Below are positions 6,378-12,232 of a stretch of 12,232 nt of DNA, in pieces. The notes under the pieces were generated by a model. The model made no database searches, was not told the origin of the DNA, and worked only from the letters and a program-made list of their open reading frames with translations. The stretch's first letter is position 1. Every line of letters starts with the position of its first letter. The translations under genes and the position numbers were made by a program. Location: positions 1-12,232 of the forward strand of contig NZ_CALKTQ010000254.1 of the NCBI RefSeq assembly GCF_937997465.1, in the 5' to 3' direction. Origin of the DNA: an uncultured Campylobacter sp. GTDB taxonomy: Bacteria; Campylobacterota; Campylobacteria; Campylobacterales; Campylobacteraceae.

Positions 6378-8636
6378 TCACTCGTGGTGATAGTCGTCGT
6401 AGATGACCTTGTTGGTTTGGAATTTGATACGTTTTAGCTCGCGAATACGCAAAAACTCCTCCTCCTCGATCCTTTGGATCTGGATGGCGGCCTTAAAGGT
6501 CGGGGTCTTACTGATGAAGTCCCAGCCGTTGCTCGTCAGCTCGTTGCAGCAGCTCTCCCAGTAGTGGTAGGTCATCTGTATGACGCCGTCCGGGACGATG
6601 CCCGTGACGTCTGCTTTGATGACGATGTAGCCGTATCTACTCCACGCTTTAATAAAGTCTCCTTGCTTGATGCCGTAGCGTTCGGCCAGCGCAGGATTCA
6701 TCTCTGCGATTGGTCCGATACTGTCGCCGCCCTCTTCGATAGCTTTTGATCGTCTAGTCATGACGCCGCCGGCGTACTGATAGACTTTACGCGTAGTTAG
6801 CAGCTGTATCGGATACTCGGCGTCGGTCGGCTCGTCCACGCTACCGGCCATCACTTCGTACTCAGGCGGTAAATTTACGCGCTTAGCAAACTCGGCTTTC
6901 GCCGGCTCGATATCAGCTACGCTCTTTACGTGCAAGCAAGGGATAAATTTACCTTTGCCGTCCGGCGTAAAGAATTTTTTATCTAGATAGAGGCTCTGTC
7001 CGCCCATGTTGTTTTCGTCAGGGCACGGCCAGTGCAAGCCATGATACTTTTTGATACGGTAGTAGCTCATGCCGCCGTATCTTCTAGGGTCGCACTTGCG
7101 TACCTCTTCCCAAATTTCTTCAGGAGAGTTAAAGTTAAATCCCTCCGTCGCTCCGAGCCTTCGCGCTATCTCGCAGATGATCCACCAGTCTTGTCTGGCG
7201 TCTCCTGGAGGCGTGATGACGTGCTCGTTGTGCTGGACGCGGCGCTCGGCGTTGGCGTAGAGGCCCTCTTTTTCGCTACTTGCTACGCCAGGTAGCACGA
7301 CGTCGGCTTTACGCGATGTTTCGGTTAGGAATATATCCTGAACCACGTACATATCTACTTTAGAGATCGCTTTTAGGAAGTGGTTGGTATTTGGATCCGT
7401 CATAACGGGATTTTCGCCCATCGTCCAGAAAAAGTGCACTCTGCCGTCGAGGATGGCGTTTGGTACTTCGGTTTTGTGGATGCCGATTTTACCGTTTAGG
7501 AAGCCCGGCTCTAGATGCCAAACCTGCTCGAACCACTCGCGCTGTTTCGGATCGGTTACCGAGCCTAAATTTGGGAAAATATTTGGCAACACGCCCATAT
7601 CGCAGCAGCCTTGGACGTTTTCTTGTCCGCGTATCGGTAGGTCGCCGCTACCTAGCTCACAGATATTTCCCGTTAAAAGGAATAAATTTGAGATATCGCA
7701 AACCGCGCCTACGCCGTGGTTAAAGTGTGTAACGCCCATGCCGTGCGTGATGACGGCCGGACGGATAGTCGCGTACATGCGAGCCGCTTTTCTCACGTCT
7801 TCAGGGTTTAGATTGGTGTAGCTAGCGATGGCTTCAGGCGAATAGTCCTTGACCGCTTCGCGTACGTATTCTATGCCTTTGGTGCATTCGTTTACGAAGT
7901 CCCAGTTAACTAAATTTTCCTCGAAAATAACATAAATCAGCGAGTTTATAACCGCGATATTGTGCTCGGGCGCTAGTTGCAAATGCACGTCCGCTCGGCT
8001 GGCAAATTCCGTTTTTATCGGGTCTATCACGATGAGCTTAGCACCGCGGTTTAGCGCGCGCTGTATGTGCATCGCCGCGATCGGGTGGCCGTTTTCGGGG
8101 TTTGAGCCGATCATTAATATACAATTACTATAAGGTCCGATCTCCGTGAAGCTGTTTGTCGCCGCTCCGTTACCGATTGTTTTGGCAAGACCTGCCACAG
8201 TCGGAGCGTGTCAAATTCTAGCACAGTGATCGACGTTATTGGTGCCGATTACGGCGCGCATTACCTTTTGCGCGACGTAGTTGTCCTCTAGCGTACAGCG
8301 AGCCGAGTAGTTGCCTACTAGCGCGTCCGGGCCGTATTTTTCCTTTACTTCTTTCATCTTTGCGACGACTAGATCAAGCGCTTCGTCCCAGCTAGCCTCT
8401 TCAAAATCTCCGTCCTTGCTAAATACGCCGTCTTTTTTGCGAATTAGCGGTTTTGTCAGTCTATCAGGAGCCCCCACGTAGTCCCAGCCGTAAAAGCCCT
8501 TTAAGCACAGATTGCCCTGATTTACGGGGTTATCCTGTACCCCAAGCGCGCTTCTTATCACGTTGTTTTCGACGTGAAGCTCGACCTGACAGCCCGTGCC
8601 GCAGTACGGGCATATGACTTTACCGGTCTTTGCCAT
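6378..8636 (-). CDS. fdhF: Selenocysteine formate dehydrogenase catalytic subunit, FdhF-like
   Basis: A molybdenum (bis-MGD) enzyme oxidising formate to CO2, 752 residues including one selenocysteine. UGA at 8213-8211 interrupts the frame between CARI and HAPTVAGLAK, exactly where E. coli FdhF reads CARV-Sec-H, so it encodes Sec142 followed by His143. Cys9, Cys12, Cys16 and Cys44 (CPYCGTGC and NLCLKG) hold a 4Fe-4S cluster, with Lys46 as the electron-relay lysine. Downstream blocks GNGAATNSF, SNPENGHPI, THGMGVTHF, IRGQENVQGCCDMG, VVQDIFLTETSRKADVVLP and the C-terminal MTYHYWESCCNELTS are standard for the family. I choose ATG 8636 because AAGGAG lies 5 nt upstream; the longer frame to 8669 includes that site. 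There is no Tat signal, so it should be cytosolic, unlike the exported FDH of C. jejuni. No electron-transfer or hydrogenase subunit is nearby. It resembles E. coli FDH-H (about 715 residues); the symbol is by similarity only. Confidence 0.93.
8183..8213 (-). promoter_or_regulatory. Selenocysteine UGA codon (8213-8211) with bacterial SECIS hairpin
   Basis: After UGA and 13 bases, the minus-strand RNA forms UGGCA-GGUCU-UGCCA (8197 down to 8183): five base pairs capped by the loop GGUCU. E. coli fdhF mRNA has the same GGUCU loop, starting the same 18 nt after its UGA. This is the element that SelB recognises to insert selenocysteine. It means the two halves are one gene, not a pseudogene. Confidence 0.92.
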
Positions 8637-8900
8637 TTTTTCTCCTTTTCCGATGTGCAAAATTTGCATATTTATTAGATATGAAATATTCGCATATTTG
8701 TCCTTAAAAGATAATAAATTCTCTTAATCTTATAAATCAGTTTTCAAATTTAAGATTTAATTTATATTTTATATCTGTAAATAAAGCTGCAATACCTGTA
8801 AAATCGTAACTTCTGGTGTATCATTTTAGTTACTTATAAAGACGTATTGAGAGATTTTATTAAGATTAGAATTAGTTATTGTATTAATGTAACTTAAAAT
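8637..8900 (-). promoter_or_regulatory. AT-rich upstream region of the formate dehydrogenase gene with repeated motifs
   Basis: This holds the ribosome site AAGGAG (8642-8647) and then about 260 bases far more AT-rich than the flanking genes. Repeated motifs on the plus strand are ATATCTGTAAA (8771-8781) and ATACCTGTAAA (8792-8802), 21 bp apart or two helical turns. GTAAC (8806-8810) faces GTTAC (8829-8833). GCATATTT occurs at 8666-8673 and 8692-8699. These could be activator or repressor sites (for example molybdate, selenium, formate or oxygen control), but I cannot name the protein. Several TATAAT-like boxes exist and none can be singled out. A 20-codon frame here on the minus strand has no support. 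Confidence 0.45.
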
Positions 8901-9193
8901 TCTACTTCAACGCTTAACCAAATTTGATCTCTCCGTAAGGCGTCAAACGAGCATAATGCGGTTAAATTTGTAAGCTTAAATTTGATAGCGCGAGCGTTTT
9001 GGGGATTTTTAAATTTTATGGTGAGTCATTTTGGAGCGCGATAAATTTATCGTGGGTTTTTGGCGAGCTAAATTTGACCGCCGACCCCACAAAACTAAAT
9101 TTAACTTCACGAGCGAGCCCGTAAATTCTGCCAAATTTGACCCGTTTGGCCAGCCGTTGCCAGCAAAACCGAGTCAAACCTGACCGCGGCTAA
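8901..9193. other. Non-coding stretch with dense AAATTT words
   Basis: About 290 bases between the AT-rich region and the thioesterase terminator. It holds eight AAATTT words and a perfect 14-bp palindrome, CGATAAATTTATCG, at 9039-9052. No open frame has a plausible start and protein. I see no RNA gene. Confidence 0.5.
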
Positions 9194-9225
9194 AGGGCTT
9201 GGCGAGATATCTAGCTCCAAGCCCT
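9194..9225 (-). terminator. Probable terminator of the thioesterase gene
   Basis: AGGGCTTGG (9194-9202) pairs perfectly with CCAAGCCCT (9217-9225), 9 bp with a 14-nt loop. It starts 13 nt after the TGA at 9241-9239. In the minus direction only a short TTT follows, so termination strength is uncertain. Confidence 0.6.
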
Positions 9226-9238
9226 CAAAATGAGCGGG

Positions 9239-9655
9239 TCAAAACCCGTGTGCCTTTTTTAACTCCGGATCGATCGGCTTTTTCATGCCGTCTTTAGTCA
9301 CGCTCACATAGGTCGCGATCGCAGATGTTACGTGTATGCACTCGCGAAAACCGGCCGCATTTAGGCGCTGCGCCGTGACTTCGATCTTGGTTTTGATCGA
9401 AGTGTTGCCCACGTCCGTTATCTTGGCGTAGCAGCTCACGACGTCGCCGACAAAAACCGGCTGTTTAAATATAATCTCTTGCATCGAGATCGTTACGACG
9501 CGCTCCGGAGCCACTTCTCGCGCGGCCTGAGCACCGGCAAGGTCGATCTGGCTTAGTATCCAGCCGCCAAAAATATTGCCAGCAGAGTTCGTGTCTTTTG
9601 GCAAGGCGACTTGCTTCATGCGCGGTTCGCCCATACCTTCTAATGTTTTTTCCAT
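9239..9655 (-). CDS. yciA: YciA-family acyl-CoA thioesterase
   Basis: A cytoplasmic hotdog-fold enzyme that hydrolyses acyl-CoA thioesters to free acid and CoA; YciA homologues prefer short and medium chains and work as hexamers of hotdog dimers. Length is 138 residues against about 132 in E. coli. Seen: the N-terminal strand KQVALPKDTNSAGNIFGGW (14-32) and SQIDLAGA with Asp38, the position of the catalytic Asp (Asp44 in the Haemophilus enzyme). The strand pairs EIIFKQPVFVGDVV and SIKTKIEVTAQR follow. The start at ATG 9655 has AAGGGA 5 nt upstream. It lies downstream of ciaB on the same strand, 218 bp away. I recall the same pair in C. jejuni (Cj0914c-Cj0915), which supports both assignments. 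A terminator-like hairpin after ciaB suggests separate transcription. The physiological substrate is unknown. Confidence 0.9.
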   Translation of the reverse strand: MEKTLEGMGEPRMKQVALPKDTNSAGNIFGGWILSQIDLAGAQAAREVAPERVVTISMQEIIFKQPVFVGDVVSCYAKITDVGNTSIKTKIEVTAQRLNAAGFRECIHVTSAIATYVSVTKDGMKKPIDPELKKAHGF

Positions 9656-9754
9656 TTTTATCCCTTCTATTTTTATTTAATTTTGCAAATTTAGCGACAA
9701 TCCGCCGCATTTGGCTTATTTTGCGTCAAGCCGTCGTTTAAATTTTACTCGAAA

Positions 9755-9799
9755 ACCCGCGTCTTTTTAACCCAAATTTAGCGTCAAAAAGGTGCGGGT
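9755..9799 (-). terminator. Probable terminator of ciaB
   Basis: On the minus strand ACCCGC (9799-9794) pairs with GCGGGT (9760-9755), and inside it CTTTTT (9791-9786) pairs with AAAAAG (9768-9763), separated by a symmetric AC/AC bulge and a 17-nt loop. TTT follows the hairpin. It lies about 75 nt after the ciaB stop. Confidence 0.5.
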
Positions 9800-9873
9800 C
9801 TCGCTACGCAAAAGGCAAACTTACAGCCCAATCAGCCGCAAGCCAAGGTCAAATTTGACGCCGTAAACGCGCC

Positions 9874-11703
9874 TTATTTCTCTCCCGCTTGCCACTTTTC
9901 CCATTCGCCGCTCTCGTCAAGCTCATTTCCGATAGCCTTGTAGCGGGCGTAGTAGTGCTCTACAAATGCCCTTGCCTGCGCGTGTTTAGGCAGGTAGCTT
10001 TTGCCGTCTTTCTCGCAAAATTTCGCCAAAAACTCGCCCGCAGGAGCGCGCCTTGCGTAATGAAGCGCCAAATTTTTGTAGTTTGCGAGGCAGATTTCTT
10101 TAAATTTAGCGTAATGCTCGCGGTCAAATTTGACGACCAAAGCGCCGCCCTCAAAGCTAAGCGCGCCCGAGTCAAACAGCAGGCTCAGGTGAATAAGCCC
10201 CTCGCAGTAGTACGCGCGCACCTCATCGACCTCGCGCCACGCGATGAGTCCGACCGCACGGGCGATCAGCTCGTGAAATACGCTCATCTCGTAGTCCTCG
10301 TCGCCGCCGATAAAGAAATTTACCAGCCCGCCCGTAGTCGCCTTGTACTCCTCGATAAATTTAAACTCGCCGTCTGCGTTCATCGCCTTTTCCGTGTCAG
10401 TGCCGACGAAAAGTATATGCCCAAACTCGTGCCCGATCGTGGAGATTTCATAGGTTTTCTTCCAAATTTGCGGATTTTTAAACAAAATTTCGCGCCCGTA
10501 GTCCAAAAACTCGCGCGAGAAAATCTCCCCGCTAAGCTTCATAAACGGCCGCGCCTTGGCGCTCTCGTAAACGTGCTCGACGAAGGCGAATATCTTTTTA
10601 CCACGCTCCTTGCTCACGGTCTCGTCGTTTGGCACGACCTGCGCGGAGAAAAGCCCATTTAGCTCGGCACCGTAGTAGATCATCGGCACGCTGATGTAGG
10701 TTTGCGTGCGAGCGACGTTTTGCGTGACTTGGCGCGCTAGCGCAGCGTCCTCTATCCCGCACTCGCGGCAAATTTGCTCGTAGGCGCGGATGACGCTAGC
10801 TTTAAATTTCTCCTCGTCAAAGTCGCTGGCACCTGCTAGCCTCACGTCCCACTCGAGCGCGACGGCGTGCGTGTATGCATCCTCGTAGTACTCGAGCGGA
10901 TGGCCGGGCTGCAGCGGGCCTTTTACCTCCATCCACGCGCGCTCGGCATCCTGCCACGCGGGGATCGCTCGGTCGTTTTCGCGCTCGCAAAACGCCGCCT
11001 TTAGCTTTTCAAAATACTTTACGTAGGCCTCGTGCTCGTCGTTTGCGGCTAGCGATTTTAGATTTTTGATTAGCTCCTCTAGCGCGTCCGCCACGCGTTT
11101 TACTTCGTTTTCAAAGGCCGCTGCATACGGCGCAAAGGCGTATTTTTCGCCGTTTTTTATGACTGCGCCGTAGCTTCGCTCACCCTTTTCGCCGCCGTCT
11201 TTTTGATAGAGGCGGTTTTCGTCGATAAATTTGATCGCATCGGCCATGTTTGCAAATTTAGCTTCGAATTCTTTATTCGTAGTTTGCAGGATTTGCCTGT
11301 CCCACGCGCTTTGCCACGCGTTCATCGCTAGCCCCGCGCCGTGCATGCCGCTAAGTAGCGCTAGGTAAAAATCGTCTATTATTTTTTCCTCTTTTATCCG
11401 CGCTAAAAGCCTTTCAAAGCGCGCCTCGTAAAACTCGCGCACGAGCTCAAAAGCTTCGTCTTTTATGCTCTGTATCTCGGCCCCCTCGCGCCCTTGCTTT
11501 TTTAGCTCGTTTTCTAGCGGCTCAACTTTTAGATCGACTATACGGCGCAAAACCGCGACCTTTTCGCTTTTCTCGCCCTTAAAACCGGCGATTTTTAGCA
11601 TATTTAGCACGACCTCGCTTGGGTTATCCAGCTGCCGATACATCGCGTTTAGCTCATCTTTACCGGCGGCTACTAGCTCGTTTAATCTTTTAAAATCGTT
11701 CAC
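9874..11703 (-). CDS. ciaB: CiaB-type invasion antigen with zinc-peptidase (HEFGH) motif
   Basis: A 609-residue protein, matching the about 610 of C. jejuni CiaB, which is known as a protein exported on host contact and needed for full cell invasion. The assignment rests on length, the MNDFK start, overall character and the adjacent YciA gene, a neighbour pair I recall from C. jejuni. There is no signal peptide or membrane helix. The N-terminal third is charged and helical. Residues 425-429 are HEFGH, followed by IEEYKATTGG (450-459) with Glu451/Glu452. This is the arrangement of gluzincin zinc peptidases: two His, a catalytic Glu, and a downstream Glu ligand. It looks most like the HELLGH plus EECRA pattern of dipeptidyl peptidase III. 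The start is GTG at 11703, with AAGGA 5 nt upstream. I infer an enzyme-like fold; the biochemical activity and substrate are not shown by the sequence. Confidence 0.85.
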   Translation of the reverse strand: MNDFKRLNELVAAGKDELNAMYRQLDNPSEVVLNMLKIAGFKGEKSEKVAVLRRIVDLKVEPLENELKKQGREGAEIQSIKDEAFELVREFYEARFERLLARIKEEKIIDDFYLALLSGMHGAGLAMNAWQSAWDRQILQTTNKEFEAKFANMADAIKFIDENRLYQKDGGEKGERSYGAVIKNGEKYAFAPYAAAFENEVKRVADALEELIKNLKSLAANDEHEAYVKYFEKLKAAFCERENDRAIPAWQDAERAWMEVKGPLQPGHPLEYYEDAYTHAVALEWDVRLAGASDFDEEKFKASVIRAYEQICRECGIEDAALARQVTQNVARTQTYISVPMIYYGAELNGLFSAQVVPNDETVSKERGKKIFAFVEHVYESAKARPFMKLSGEIFSREFLDYGREILFKNPQIWKKTYEISTIGHEFGHILFVGTDTEKAMNADGEFKFIEEYKATTGGLVNFFIGGDEDYEMSVFHELIARAVGLIAWREVDEVRAYYCEGLIHLSLLFDSGALSFEGGALVVKFDREHYAKFKEICLANYKNLALHYARRAPAGEFLAKFCEKDGKSYLPKHAQARAFVEHYYARYKAIGNELDESGEWEKWQAGEK

Positions 11704-11919
11704 GTTTGTCCTTTATAAAATTTGGCGTATTTTAGCTTAAATTTGATGCATATCGCGTTAAAAATGAGCAGGCGGGAGTTAAATTTGACGGTGCGGACGG
11801 CAAAATTTGCGCCGTAAAGAGTGCGGTTTATAAAACCTAAATTTGCATTTATCTAAAAACAAAGCGCGGACTCAAATTTGAGGTTAAATTTAAGCCCGCG
11901 CGAGTAAATTCGGCTAAAT
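11704..11919. other. Upstream region of ciaB, AAATTT-rich, no gene
   Basis: It holds the ciaB ribosome site (AAGGA about 5 nt before the GTG) and eight AAATTT words in some 215 bases, including tcaaatttgaggttaaattt near 11873. TATAAA overlaps the ribosome site region and TAAAAT lies a little further up on the minus strand; either might be a -10 box, but this is weak. The 15-mer aaatttgacggtgcg (11781-11795) also occurs at 3472-3486. Confidence 0.45.
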
Positions 11920-12093
11920 TTAACGCTTTAGCGAACAGCGGTTTAAAAAGTAGCAAGCGGGGCAAAATCCCGTGACGCCCACGATAAAGGGCACGAGTCC
12001 GACCACCCCCCACCAGCTGCCAAACAACGGCTTTTGCGATCATTATCACCAGACCGATCAGCGCTCTTATTATCCTAGTTTTTTACTTGGCAT
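11920..12093 (-). pseudogene. DUF2892 (YgaP-like) small membrane protein with two frameshifts
   Basis: Read from ATG 12093, the frame gives MPSKK and then hits TAA. One frame over, RIIRALIGLVIMIAKAVVWQ reads on well, and then the first frame resumes with VGLVPFIVGVTGFCPACYF and NRCSLKR before TAA at 11922-11920. Start and stop are in the same frame, so the two shifts cancel. Both fall at homopolymers: A6 (minus strand of 12079-12084) would need one more base, and G6 (minus strand of 12006-12011) one fewer. The restored protein of about 57 residues has the RIIRxxIG start, two hydrophobic segments and the GFCPxCYF end of small DUF2892 membrane proteins, some of which are fused to rhodaneses. 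The role is unknown. It is either a sequencing or assembly error in an intact gene, or a recently broken gene. Confidence 0.65.
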
Positions 12094-12114
12094 TGCGTTT
12101 TCACTTCTTTGTTT

Positions 12115-12232
12115 TTACATTTTGCACGTATTAATGATTAAAATTTTTAAAGTAAGCAATGGCAGCAAACCTCCACCTAGCGTATCATCTTTGAGCCCGC
12201 CTTCCTATATACGCGCCTTGGTTAAATTCGGC
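12115..12232 (-). other. Possible 3' end of another gene at the window edge
   Basis: The minus strand has an open frame ending at TAA 12117-12115, 21 nt before the DUF2892 start. It reads GLKDDTLGGGLLPLLTLKIL and IINTCKM after an in-frame TAG near 12190, and no good start codon is visible. A different frame is open from the edge (AEFNQGAYIGRRAQR, then stop). If a single-base error joins them, this would be the tail of a gene beginning outside the window. I do not recognise the protein, and chance is a fair alternative. Confidence 0.2.

Noticed and set aside
7384..7821. A 145-codon plus-strand frame inside the formate dehydrogenase gene
   Set aside because: It is antisense to a conserved catalytic region and has no recognisable motif or context.
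8211..8669. Reading the formate dehydrogenase as two genes or a nonsense pseudogene
   Set aside because: The stop is a UGA at the exact selenocysteine position, with a SECIS hairpin 13 nt downstream and family sequence continuing in frame.
9889..10662. A 257-codon open frame on the plus strand
   Set aside because: It lies wholly inside ciaB on the other strand, has no family features, and reflects the codon pattern of the real gene.
1..12232. A mobile element, genomic island or CRISPR array
   Set aside because: No transposase, integrase, long terminal repeats, tRNA-like attachment site or regularly spaced repeat-spacer pattern was found.

Overview
The window looks like chromosomal DNA from an epsilonproteobacterium (Campylobacterota), most likely a Campylobacter. 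The main reason is a ciaB-type gene next to a YciA-type thioesterase, a pair I also recall from C. jejuni. The coding regions are moderately GC-rich and the DNA is saturated with the hexamer AAATTT. This suggests the higher-GC oral or gut members (curvus, rectus, showae or concisus-like) rather than C. jejuni itself; the species assignment is inference. I see no insertion sequence, prophage gene, CRISPR array, tRNA or rRNA.

Layout. (1) Positions 1-959, plus strand: the 3' two-thirds of gdhA (NADP-type glutamate dehydrogenase), followed by two tandem hairpin terminators. Every other gene is on the minus strand. (2) Read in the direction of transcription, 6220 down to 1408: a periplasmic metal-chelate binding protein, a secreted tannase-like esterase, a 462-bp gap, a FecCD-type permease and its overlapping ATPase. 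This is a complete single-permease ABC importer with an esterase inserted in it. (3) 8636 down to 6378: a selenocysteine-containing, FdhF-like molybdenum formate dehydrogenase. Its in-frame UGA splits it into two apparent ORFs. It has an AT-rich upstream region and its own terminator. (4) 9655 down to 9239: a YciA-family acyl-CoA thioesterase. (5) 11703 down to 9874: ciaB, with a GTG start and a complete HEFGH zinc-peptidase-like motif. (6) 12093 down to 11920: a tiny DUF2892-type membrane protein that can only be read with two homopolymer-associated frameshifts. At the window edge there may be the tail of another reading frame.

How the parts work together. The importer cluster is the most interesting unit. 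Its binding protein, permease and ATPase should move an Fe(III) chelate, or possibly nickel, cobalt or heme, across the inner membrane. The tannase-like enzyme is predicted to sit in the same periplasm and to cleave galloyl or related phenolic esters, whose products bind iron. An ester-cleaving, metal-importing system for polyphenols or ester-linked siderophores is therefore a testable hypothesis. The formate dehydrogenase appears to be a separate single-gene unit, without electron-transfer subunits in the window. GdhA, the thioesterase and CiaB appear to be independent housekeeping or host-interaction genes. The long gaps between genes hold hairpins and dense AAATTT words but no further gene that I can support.
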